Source: Croceivirga radicis (GTDB lineage Bacteria > Bacteroidota > Bacteroidia > Flavobacteriales > Flavobacteriaceae). From it: DNA of 64,000 nucleotides. This document shows, in pieces, positions 1-7,666 of the stretch. The notes beneath the pieces were generated by a model. The model was not told the origin of the DNA. It worked only from the letters and a program-made list of their open reading frames with translations, and ran no database searches. The translations under genes were made by a program, and so were the position numbers. Numbering within the stretch: the stretch's first letter is position 1; every line of letters begins with the position of its first letter. The DNA is taken from positions 310,001-374,000 of the forward strand of contig NZ_MTBC01000002.1 in assembly GCF_002072105.2 (NCBI RefSeq), in the 5' to 3' direction.

Positions 1-1259
1 GCATTTTTAAGTTATTAGATACCCTTAAAACAGTACCTAAATTCAAAACCTATTATAACATTGCCAGTGTATTGGGTTCTGGTTACATAGAAATTGATAA
101 ATGGAATGTGGATATAGGTGATTTGTACAGCACTTTTGGTATAAACGATGCAGAAGGTATTAGAGTTAGGGGCGGTGCACGTACATATTTTGGTCAAAAT
201 GATCCTTGGCGGTTAGAAGCTTATACCGCATATGGGTTTGATGACAAAAAATTTAAGTACGGAATCTCTGGTAAAGTATTGTTAGATCGTAAAAATAGAA
301 TTATCCTTTCTGGAGGCAATAGAAGGGATATAGAACAATTGGGTTTAAGCTTAACCAGTACAACAGATGTGCTAGGTAGGAGTATTGCATCTTCTTCCTT
401 GGTCTCCGTAGGCAATAATGATAGGTTAACCAACATCAACCTTTCGGTTTTAAATTTAGAGGCAGAGCCGGTAAAGAATTTAAGATTTAGGGTAGGAGCG
501 TCTTTTAGAACACTAAGTTCTGCACTTCCCAATAGCTTTAGTTTGGATTATCTAGACGACAGTTCGCATACTGGAATTTCATCTGAAATTAAACAGTTCG
601 ATATCAACACCACATTAATTTATACACCAGGTAGACGGGTTATTGGTTACGGGGTAGAGCGTTATGATGTTGATGATGATATTAGTACGTTAGTATTGAA
701 TTATACCAAAGGCGCCAAGGGTTTTCTAGAAAGCGATTTTGATTATGAGCGCCTTCAGTTTTCCTATACCCAACCATGGCAATTGGGAGGTTTTGGACGA
801 CTGTTAAGTACCGTAGAGCTTGGAAAGACCTTTGGCGAGGTACCTTTAGGATTACTTAGCGTGGTTCCCGGTAACCAAACCATATTCTCTTTGTATAATA
901 CTTTTCCAAACTTAGATTTCTATGAGTTTGTTACAGATACGTATGCAACGCTACATTTAGAACACAATTTCAATGGCCGTTTGTTCTCAAGGGTTCCTTG
1001 GTTACGAGATTTAAACCTTAGGGAAATAGTTGGCATAAGGGCTGCATGGGGCAGTATTTCAGAGGAAAATGTTAGGTTGAGTTCTCCCACGAACATTCCG
1101 TTATTGGCCCCAGAAAACAAACCGTACTATGAGTATTCTTTTGGCGTGGGTAACATTTTTAAAATCTTGAGAATCGATTTTAATTTTAGAGGAAATTATT
1201 TAGATGCCCCAAATGCACGTCCATTTGGCGTAACAGGTACGTTTGGGTTCAATTTTTAA
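1..1259 (+). CDS. DUF5686-family outer-membrane protein, C-terminal part
   Basis: The frame is open from base 3 and runs to a TAA at 1257-1259; the 5' end lies outside the window, so this is a C-terminal fragment of about 419 residues. The sequence is rich in alternating aromatic/polar strands and ends in Phe-Asn-Phe, as outer-membrane beta-barrels of this phylum do. Segments such as PGNQTIFSLYNTFPNLDFYEF and the end FGVTGTFGFNF resemble the barrel part of DUF5686 proteins, which usually carry an N-terminal carboxypeptidase-like regulatory domain (not visible here). The substrate or role is unknown. A TTG at 72 is internal and not a start. Confidence 0.75.
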   Translation, partial: IFKLLDTLKTVPKFKTYYNIASVLGSGYIEIDKWNVDIGDLYSTFGINDAEGIRVRGGARTYFGQNDPWRLEAYTAYGFDDKKFKYGISGKVLLDRKNRIILSGGNRRDIEQLGLSLTSTTDVLGRSIASSSLVSVGNNDRLTNINLSVLNLEAEPVKNLRFRVGASFRTLSSALPNSFSLDYLDDSSHTGISSEIKQFDINTTLIYTPGRRVIGYGVERYDVDDDISTLVLNYTKGAKGFLESDFDYERLQFSYTQPWQLGGFGRLLSTVELGKTFGEVPLGLLSVVPGNQTIFSLYNTFPNLDFYEFVTDTYATLHLEHNFNGRLFSRVPWLRDLNLREIVGIRAAWGSISEENVRLSSPTNIPLLAPENKPYYEYSFGVGNIFKILRIDFNFRGNYLDAPNARPFGVTGTFGFNF

Positions 1260-1303
1260 GCAATAATTGAACTACAATTAACATAGAAATCCATTGTTTA
1301 CGT

Positions 1304-1311
1304 TACTTTTG
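1304..1311 (+). promoter_or_regulatory. Promoter -7 box for ppa
   Basis: TACTTTTG matches the Bacteroidota -7 consensus TAnnTTTG, 18 bases before the ppa start codon. I see no convincing -33 TTTG at the usual distance. Confidence 0.5.
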
Positions 1312-1329
1312 CAACCTAAAATTTAAAAT

Positions 1330-1878
1330 ATGGCTAAGCAAGCAGGAGAAAATAAAGGAAAAAACACAGTCACATTTGATGTTCTTATCGAAATCCCAAA
1401 AGGTAGTAGAAACAAATATGAGTATGATTTTGCCTTGAATAAAATCCGTTTTGATAGAACATTATTTTCTTCCATGATGTATCCTGGGGATTACGGTTTT
1501 GTACCAGAAACCCTGGCTTTAGATAAAGATCCGTTAGATGTATTGGTATTAGGTACGGAACCTACCTTTCCAATGGTAGTTATGGAAGTACGTCCTATAG
1601 GCGTGTTTCATATGACAGATGAAAAAGGACCGGATGAAAAAATTATCTGTGTACCGGTGAACGACCCTGTATGGAATAGAAAAAAGGACATCAGTGAAAT
1701 AAACCCGCACAGAATGAAGGAAATAGAGCATTTCTTTGCGGTTTATAAAGATTTAGAAGAGAAAAAAGTAGATACTGGTGGTTGGGGAGATGCCCAAGAA
1801 GCAATTAAGATTTACCAAGAATGTGTAGAGCGTTATGAGAATAGCGAACATAAAGCCAATAGAACATTTATGATATAA
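1330..1878 (+). CDS. ppa: Soluble inorganic pyrophosphatase (family I)
   Basis: This 182-residue cytoplasmic enzyme hydrolyses pyrophosphate to two phosphates and so pulls biosynthetic reactions forward. The family I metal-binding signature is present as DKDPLDVLVL (residues about 64-73), preceded by YPGDYGFVPET. Other expected pieces are the N-terminal EIPKGSRNKYEYD substrate-binding stretch and the later PDEKIICVPVNDP motif with active-site acids. Length is typical of the family. It has its own -7 box and is followed by a terminator, so it is probably monocistronic. The next gene downstream is the membrane pyrophosphatase, so both pyrophosphate-consuming enzymes sit together. Confidence 0.95.
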   Translation: MAKQAGENKGKNTVTFDVLIEIPKGSRNKYEYDFALNKIRFDRTLFSSMMYPGDYGFVPETLALDKDPLDVLVLGTEPTFPMVVMEVRPIGVFHMTDEKGPDEKIICVPVNDPVWNRKKDISEINPHRMKEIEHFFAVYKDLEEKKVDTGGWGDAQEAIKIYQECVERYENSEHKANRTFMI

Positions 1879-1898
1879 GTTCTTACACACTAAAACAA

Positions 1899-1935
1899 AA
1901 AAGCCATCTTTTCTTTAAAAAGATGGCTTTTTTTA
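1899..1935 (+). terminator. Rho-independent terminator after ppa
   Basis: The inverted repeat AAGCCATCTT / AAGATGGCTT with a short loop is followed by a run of T, between ppa and hppA. Confidence 0.85.
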
Positions 1936-2016
1936 TTCCTATACAATTGCTTACATTTAGAAGATGTTTAAAAAATTAACAGAATAATAATTAACTGACT
2001 AAACTGATTTAAAACT

Positions 2017-4437
2017 ATGGAGCAACTTGTGAATTTTTTGCCGGCATTTGGTGTGTTGGCACTGTTGTATGTTTTTATTAGATCCGGATGGGTCTCTAAA
2101 CAAGATGTGGGCGATGAGAAAATGGCACGTATTGCCAAGAATATTGCAGATGGGGCCATGTCTTTCTTAAAAGCAGAATATAAAATACTAAGTGTTTTTG
2201 TATTGGCCGTTGCCATTTTATTATTTTTCAAAGGGAGCAATGAAGCAGGCTCCAATGGTATGGTCGCCGTTTCCTTTATTGTGGGTGCTATCTGTTCGGC
2301 ATTGGCTGGTTTTATTGGAATGAAAGTGGCAACAAAGGCAAATGTGCGTACAACGCAAGCAGCAAGAACTTCTTTGGGTAAAGCTTTAGAGGTGGCTTTT
2401 GCAGGCGGTGCCGTTATGGGGCTTGGTGTTGTAGGTCTTGGGGTTTTAGGATTAAGTGGCCTTTTCATGGTATATAGCGGTCAGGGCTGGGCTTTGGGCG
2501 AAGTGCTAAATGTTTTATCCGGATTTTCTTTAGGAGCCTCTTCTATTGCGCTTTTTGCGCGTGTTGGGGGTGGTATTTATACCAAAGCGGCAGATGTTGG
2601 AGCAGACTTGGTTGGAAAGGTAGAAGCGGGTATTCCTGAGGATCACCCGTTAAACCCTGCAACCATTGCCGATAACGTTGGCGATAATGTTGGGGATGTT
2701 GCCGGTATGGGTGCAGACCTATTTGAATCGTACGTAGGTTCTATTATTGGTACAATGGTATTGGGTGCTGCATTTACGCAAATACCAGCATTCCAATCTT
2801 CGTTTGATGGTTTGGGAGCGGTATATCTTCCTCTGGTACTTGCTGCCGTAGGTATTTTAATGTCTATTGTTGGAACCTTTTTTGTAAAGGTTAAAGATGG
2901 GGGCAATCCACAGACAGCCTTGAATATTGGTGAATTTGGTTCTGCTGGTTTAATGCTGGTAGCTTGTTACTTTATTATTAATATGATGCTGCCAGAAAGT
3001 TGGTCTTTCAACGGTGTAGAATACGGTTCTTTAGGAGTATTTATAGCCGTTTTGGCTGGTTTAATTGCTGGTTTGGCCGTTGGTAAGGTAACCGAGTATT
3101 ATACTGGTACCGGTACTAAGCCGGTAAATAGTATTGTGCGCCAATCCGAGACTGGGGCAGCTACCAATATTATTTCTGGTTTGGGCGTAGGTATGATGTC
3201 TACTATGTTTCCAATTATATTAATTGCTGCGGCCATTTTGGTATCCCATCATTTTGCGGGTCTATATGGTATTGCCATAGCGGCCGTTGGTATGTTGGCC
3301 AATACGGGTATACAATTAGCGGTAGACGCATATGGGCCCATTTCTGATAATGCTGGTGGTATTGCAGAAATGGCAGAATTACCGGGAGAAGTACGTGAAC
3401 GTACAGATAAGTTAGATGCTGTAGGTAATACTACGGCGGCCATAGGTAAGGGATTTGCCATTGCTTCTGCTGCCTTAACCGCTCTTGCTTTGTTTGCAGC
3501 GTTTATGCAAACAGCTGGCGTAACCGGAATAGATGTGTCTAAACCTACGGTAATGGCCGGTTTGTTAATTGGTGGCATGCTACCTTTTGTATTCTCTGCT
3601 CTTTCCATGAATGCAGTAGGTAGGGCGGCAATGGCCATGATAGAAGAGGTTAGAAGGCAATTTAGAGACATACCACAGTTAAAAGCAGCTCTTGAAGTTA
3701 TGCGTGCGGTAGATACAGATATGTCCAAAGCTACTCCAGAACAGCGTGCTATTTTTGATGCAGCTGATGGTGTGGCGGAATATGATAAATGTGTGGCCAT
3801 CTCTACACAAGCTTCTATTAAGGAAATGGTATTACCGGGCTTACTGGCTATCGCCGTACCTGTCGCAATTGGTTTTATTGGCGGTGCAGAAATGCTAGGT
3901 GGGCTATTGGCAGGTGTTACTACCTGCGGGGTTTTAATGGCAATATTTCAATCTAATGCTGGTGGTGCTTGGGACAACGCCAAAAAAACTATAGAAAGTG
4001 ATGGCCGTAAGGGTACAGATGCACATAAGGCGGCAGTTGTTGGGGATACCGTTGGTGACCCATTTAAAGATACATCTGGACCTTCTTTAAATATACTCTT
4101 AAAGTTGATGAGTGTGGTTGCTTTGGTAATTGCACCAAGTATAGCAGTAAGCGCTGATAGTTCAGAAATGGCCGTGAATATTGAAAAAAGAGTTTGGATT
4201 GATGAAGATGGAAATCGCCATGAATTAAATGCGGGTGAAGAAATCCATTTTTCGGATGCGCAAACAAAACAGAAAGAAGTAAAAGTAGAAATGCTTAAGA
4301 ACGAGGATGGTACGGTTACTGCTACTGTTACCTCTAGTGTAGATGGAGAGGCAACAGAAAAAGTATTCACAGGAACTGAGGAAGAGGTAAAAGCTAAACT
4401 TAAAAGTTTAGAACAGGTAGAACTAAAAATAGAATAG
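2017..4437 (+). CDS. hppA: Membrane ion-translocating pyrophosphatase
   Basis: This 806-residue inner-membrane pump couples pyrophosphate hydrolysis to H+ and/or Na+ export. Core motifs are intact: [11 protein letters not shown], the [21 protein letters not shown] acidic cluster, GGAWDNAKK and [15 protein letters not shown] near the end of the core. The [13 protein letters not shown] segment has Ala where K+-independent enzymes carry Lys, so I infer the K+-dependent subfamily; whether the ion is Na+, H+ or both cannot be read from this. After the last membrane helix (near residue 711) there is an unusual hydrophilic, acidic tail of about 95 residues (712-806), where the family normally ends soon after the helix. 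Terminators stand on both sides. Confidence 0.93.
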   Translation: MEQLVNFLPAFGVLALLYVFIRSGWVSKQDVGDEKMARIAKNIADGAMSFLKAEYKILSVFVLAVAILLFFKGSNEAGSNGMVAVSFIVGAICSALAGFIGMKVATKANVRTTQAARTSLGKALEVAFAGGAVMGLGVVGLGVLGLSGLFMVYSGQGWALGEVLNVLSGFSLGASSIALFARVGGGIYTKAADVGADLVGKVEAGIPEDHPLNPATIADNVGDNVGDVAGMGADLFESYVGSIIGTMVLGAAFTQIPAFQSSFDGLGAVYLPLVLAAVGILMSIVGTFFVKVKDGGNPQTALNIGEFGSAGLMLVACYFIINMMLPESWSFNGVEYGSLGVFIAVLAGLIAGLAVGKVTEYYTGTGTKPVNSIVRQSETGAATNIISGLGVGMMSTMFPIILIAAAILVSHHFAGLYGIAIAAVGMLANTGIQLAVDAYGPISDNAGGIAEMAELPGEVRERTDKLDAVGNTTAAIGKGFAIASAALTALALFAAFMQTAGVTGIDVSKPTVMAGLLIGGMLPFVFSALSMNAVGRAAMAMIEEVRRQFRDIPQLKAALEVMRAVDTDMSKATPEQRAIFDAADGVAEYDKCVAISTQASIKEMVLPGLLAIAVPVAIGFIGGAEMLGGLLAGVTTCGVLMAIFQSNAGGAWDNAKKTIESDGRKGTDAHKAAVVGDTVGDPFKDTSGPSLNILLKLMSVVALVIAPSIAVSADSSEMAVNIEKRVWIDEDGNRHELNAGEEIHFSDAQTKQKEVKVEMLKNEDGTVTATVTSSVDGEATEKVFTGTEEEVKAKLKSLEQVELKIE

Positions 4438-4476
4438 TATATTTATGTACTACAAAGTAACTTCCCCAAGTTATTT

Positions 4477-4510
4477 AAGAAGCCACCTCTTAAAAGGTGG
4501 CTTCTTTTAT
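4477..4510. terminator. Bidirectional terminator between hppA and the TonB-like gene
   Basis: AAGAAGCCACCT and AGGTGGCTTCTT form a 12-bp perfect stem with T-rich flanks on the plus strand and AAATAA/T-rich sequence on the other. It separates two convergent genes and probably serves both. Confidence 0.8.
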
Positions 4511-5212
4511 TTACTGCAGTTTAAAGGTAATTGGTATGGAAAACGGAACTTTAACGGGTCTTCCGCCTTGTTTTCCTGGTTTAATGGGCGGTAATTTCGC
4601 CATAATTCGGCTTGCTTCTTGCTCTAAAATTTTATGAGGTCCACGTAGTTGTAAATTGGTGATTGTCCCCTTTTTATCAATAGTAAATAAAACATGGACC
4701 TTACCTTGCAAATTCATGGCTATGGCTTGCTCAGGATATTTAAACGTGTTTTTTACATGTAGTAGCATCATTTCTTGAAAACAGGCCTTTTTGTCGGTCG
4801 CATTTTCACATCCAGGAAAAATAGGAGCCTCCTCAACTACGTTTATGGGAATTATTTCATCCTCTGGTTCTTCAATTACCGTAATCTGATTAACAGCCAA
4901 AATGTTGTTGGTTGTTGTGCTGGGTATTTCAATTAAGTCTTCAATTATACCTCCGTCGTCCGCTTCAATTTTTATAATTGTAGGAGCCGTATAGCTTTTT
5001 TTAGGTGGTTCTGGTAATGTATGATAGGTAATAGGTGGAGTCTCGTCTAGACGAGTAAGTTGGGTGCTAATTTGTTTATATCGGGGTAAGGGCTTGTATG
5101 TTTTCCACTCAAGAGCTAGATAGCTTAAACAGAGAATTAACGCTAAACCACTAACAAAAAACAAATTTCTAAGCGGTTCTAGTTGAATTTTTGGATGTTT
5201 TTTTACATTCAT
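4511..5212 (-). CDS. TonB-like energy transducer, C-terminal TonB domain
   Basis: This protein of about 233 residues has a short cytoplasmic N-terminus, one membrane segment (roughly residues 18-36), a Pro-rich periplasmic linker and a C-terminal TonB domain containing YPEQAIAMNLQGKVHVLF and ending PFSIPITFKLQ. By family knowledge it would pass proton-motive energy from an ExbB/ExbD complex to outer-membrane receptors. An in-frame start exists at 5293, but that start lies inside a long hairpin, while the ATG at 5212 gives the MNVKKHP N-terminus expected for flavobacterial TonB proteins; I chose 5212. No exbB/exbD is nearby. Confidence 0.85.
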   Translation of the reverse strand: MNVKKHPKIQLEPLRNLFFVSGLALILCLSYLALEWKTYKPLPRYKQISTQLTRLDETPPITYHTLPEPPKKSYTAPTIIKIEADDGGIIEDLIEIPSTTTNNILAVNQITVIEEPEDEIIPINVVEEAPIFPGCENATDKKACFQEMMLLHVKNTFKYPEQAIAMNLQGKVHVLFTIDKKGTITNLQLRGPHKILEQEASRIMAKLPPIKPGKQGGRPVKVPFSIPITFKLQ

Positions 5213-5281
5213 GACACTTAATTTTAGAATTAGTGTCTTTAATGTAGTAGGCATTTGTTTTGGATAAAACCAATAATGAGT

Positions 5282-5324
5282 AAACCCTGCCAATAACTGA
5301 GTAAAGTAGTTGTTGACAGGGTTT
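5282..5324. repeat. Long imperfect inverted repeat upstream of the TonB-like gene
   Basis: Arms 5282-5298 (AAACCCTGCCAATAACT) and 5308-5324 (AGTTGTTGACAGGGTTT) pair over 17 positions with one mismatch and one wobble around a 9-base loop. On the plus strand it is followed by TTTTATATTTA, but both neighbouring genes are on the minus strand, where no good T-run follows it. It may be a leader hairpin of the TonB-like gene or a terminator remnant. Confidence 0.6.
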
Positions 5325-5346
5325 TATATTTAGTTAGTTTGGTTTC

Positions 5347-5790
5347 TTAAACTGCTGAGCGTAACGCCTTTTTTGCTTGGTAAAGACTTTCTGCCCATTC
5401 AATAGCTTCGTGCAAATCCATAAATGTTTGCATTTGATTGCGAACGAACATTTTTTCCAAAAGACTATTATACCATGCTTTTCCTTTTTTGGATGTTACT
5501 ACGGCATATCCCTTTAGATTGTATTGATATTTGAAAAAATGTACCCAATCTGTTGGTACAACGGAGTAGTTGTTCACCCGGTTAGAAATATAAACTAGGT
5601 CTTTACCGTTGTTTTCATATAAGTCTGAAATTTCTGCCACTACATGTTTGGCATGTTCATTCCAGTTAAAGATTATATCTTCCTTAATTTCTGCAATAAT
5701 AAAATGCTCAAACAAATAATAATCGCCATGCGCATAATTAAGTTCTTGAAAAGCACGGTGATAATAGGGGGATTGTTTTATACTTAACAT
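5347..5790 (-). CDS. STAS/SEC14-like conserved protein, function unknown
   Basis: This is a 147-residue cytoplasmic protein without signal peptide or membrane segment. The order of hydrophobic strands and helices (FEHFIIAEI, KDLVYISNRVNNYSV, HEAIEWAESLY at the end) resembles small flavobacterial proteins annotated as STAS/SEC14 or SpoIIAA-like, but I rely on memory of that family and assign no function. It is codirectional with the deoxynucleoside kinase gene (174-base gap) and the TonB-like gene. A minus-strand -7 box lies 29 bases upstream. Confidence 0.7.
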   Translation of the reverse strand: MLSIKQSPYYHRAFQELNYAHGDYYLFEHFIIAEIKEDIIFNWNEHAKHVVAEISDLYENNGKDLVYISNRVNNYSVVPTDWVHFFKYQYNLKGYAVVTSKKGKAWYNSLLEKMFVRNQMQTFMDLHEAIEWAESLYQAKKALRSAV

Positions 5791-5818
5791 CTATTCCTTC
5801 TGTCATTAATTTCTGTAA

Positions 5819-5826
5819 CAAAATTA
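5819..5826 (-). promoter_or_regulatory. Promoter -7 box for the STAS-like gene
   Basis: CAAAATTA on the plus strand reads TAATTTTG on the minus strand, a match to TAnnTTTG, 28 bases before the ATG at 5790. Confidence 0.45.
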
Positions 5827-5964
5827 GGTCTAGAAGAAAAAATTATAAGCGTAACTCGTTTAAATGCAGCTATTTTAGTTGATTAAACTAAAAAAATCTT
5901 TTGACGATAAAAAGAGCAAAACATCGAAGACAAACAATTTAAAAACAACTGAAAATTGTTGCCG

Positions 5965-6582
5965 TTACTCGAATAGTCCGTGAATTTCCGCATCTATCCT
6001 GTTAATTATATTTCCAAGGTCCTCTGGGTTGGACACAAAATCAACATCATCTACATCAATAATCAATAATTTTCCTTTCTCGTAGGTATTGGCCCATGCC
6101 TCGTACCGTTCGTTTAATCGGCTTAGGTAATCTATGCTAATACTGCTTTCGTAGTCTCTGCCCCTTTTGTGTATTTGTTTTACCAAGTTTGGGATAGAGC
6201 TTCTTAGGTAAATTAATAAGTCTGGCGGTTGCACCAAGCTTTCCATTAACTCAAACAAACTCTTATAGTTGTCAAAATCCCTATTGGTCATCAAACCCAT
6301 GGCATGCAGGTTTGGTGCAAATATGTGTGCATCCTCATAAATGGTACGGTCCTGTATTACCTTTTTACCGGCTTCTCTAATATTTAAAATTTGCCTATAC
6401 CTACTATTCAAGAAATAGATTTGTAGGTTAAAACTCCAGCGTTCCATTTGCGTATAAAAATCGTCCAAATAAGGATTGTCCACAACATCTTCAAAATGTG
6501 CTTCCCAATTGTAATGTTTGGCTAACAAAGTAGTTAAAGTGGTTTTACCAGCTCCAATATTTCCTGCAATGGCAACGTGCAT
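5965..6582 (-). CDS. Deoxynucleoside kinase
   Basis: This 205-residue cytoplasmic enzyme transfers phosphate from ATP to deoxynucleosides in the salvage pathway. The P-loop GNIGAGKT is at residues 7-14, the substrate/catalytic DRTIYEDA follows near residue 78, and the LID-type arginines KRGRDYE lie near residue 139. Length and motif order fit the dCK/dGK family; the base specificity (dA/dG versus dC) cannot be decided from the motifs I can see. No terminator is evident towards the STAS-like gene. Confidence 0.88.
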   Translation of the reverse strand: MHVAIAGNIGAGKTTLTTLLAKHYNWEAHFEDVVDNPYLDDFYTQMERWSFNLQIYFLNSRYRQILNIREAGKKVIQDRTIYEDAHIFAPNLHAMGLMTNRDFDNYKSLFELMESLVQPPDLLIYLRSSIPNLVKQIHKRGRDYESSISIDYLSRLNERYEAWANTYEKGKLLIIDVDDVDFVSNPEDLGNIINRIDAEIHGLFE

Positions 6583-6760
6583 GTTTGTTTATTTTAAACA
6601 GTGTTCTTAAATGAATAGGGGGCTGCAATATACAAGTAATCCTAGGTCCTAAAAAATCTTTTTAGGTAGGTAAATAAGAAAAATAAAATTCAAATTTTTT
6701 TACTGTTGGTTAAACCTTTTTTTCATCCAAAGGTCTAAAGTTCATAAAACGACCATATAC

Positions 6761-7666
6761 ATGAAATTGAACCACATTTTAATTGTTTGCACCTTACTAT
6801 GTTTAAGGTTTGCCTGCGCTCAAGATTTTCAAGGCATAGCAACGTATCAAAGCAAGACTACTTTGGATATTAATTTAGAAGGTAGGCGCATACCGGAAGA
6901 CAGAAAGGCCCAGATAATGGAGCGTATGAAAAAGGGCATGGAGCGTACGTATGACTTAAATTTTGATAGAACGGCAAGTTTATACACAGAACAGCAAGCT
7001 TTGGAAACACCAAATACGGATAGTAGGGGTGGCCGTTTTAGAATGATGATGGGTGGCTCTACCGGTATTTATTACAAAGACATACAAACCAAAACATTTA
7101 AAAATCAACAAGAACTTTTTGGAAAGGTTTTCTTAGTAGTAGATAGTTTGGAGCCATGGCAATGGAAATTGGGTTCTGAAACCAAGAAAATTGGAAACTA
7201 CACGGCCTACAAAGCAACGGCTATTAAAAAAATAGATACGAGTAGTACAAATCAGTTTAGACGATTTGGACCGCCACCTCCACCGAGAGATGAGGAGAAA
7301 AAGGCGCAAGAAAAGGATAGTACTGGTGCAAAAACGGAAAACACTCTTTTTAACCGAATGGAACAACCTACGGAAAAAGAAATTGTAGCGTGGTATACTC
7401 CAGAAATTCCTGTAAGTACAGGACCAGGAAACTATTGGGGTTTACCGGGGCTAATCCTAGAAGTACATGACGATAAAACCGTAATCCTTTGTTCTAAATT
7501 AGTGCTAAACCCAACGGAGAAATCTAAAATTGAGGCACCTAAAAAAGGCAAGGAAATTACCCAGGCTGAATATGATGAAATTGTTGCGGATAAGATGAAA
7601 GAAATGTCTGAACGATTTAGAGGGGGTAACAGAGGTAGGCAAGGCGGATTTAGACCAAGAGGGTAA
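6761..7666 (+). CDS. GLPGLI family exported protein
   Basis: This 301-residue protein has an N-terminal signal peptide (about residues 1-20, ending CAQDF) and carries the family hallmark WGLPGLILEVHD near residues 222-233. GLPGLI proteins are known only from Bacteroidota and have no established function. A Pro-rich patch (RRFGPPPPPRDEEKK) and an Arg/Gly-rich C-terminus (GGNRGRQGGFRPRG) are low-complexity. The TAA stop overlaps the ATG of the next gene by one base, so the two are probably translationally coupled, and a shared role at the outer membrane is likely. Confidence 0.88.
   Translation: MKLNHILIVCTLLCLRFACAQDFQGIATYQSKTTLDINLEGRRIPEDRKAQIMERMKKGMERTYDLNFDRTASLYTEQQALETPNTDSRGGRFRMMMGGSTGIYYKDIQTKTFKNQQELFGKVFLVVDSLEPWQWKLGSETKKIGNYTAYKATAIKKIDTSSTNQFRRFGPPPPPRDEEKKAQEKDSTGAKTENTLFNRMEQPTEKEIVAWYTPEIPVSTGPGNYWGLPGLILEVHDDKTVILCSKLVLNPTEKSKIEAPKKGKEITQAEYDEIVADKMKEMSERFRGGNRGRQGGFRPRG

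Noticed and set aside
3249-3800. 183-residue open frame on the minus strand inside hppA
   Set aside because: Shadow of the hppA coding frame: low-complexity Ala/Ser/Thr/Pro composition, no family resemblance, and no promoter.
5213-5293. Upstream start for the TonB-like protein
   Set aside because: It would place the start in the 17-bp hairpin and put 27 atypical residues before a normal MNVKK start.
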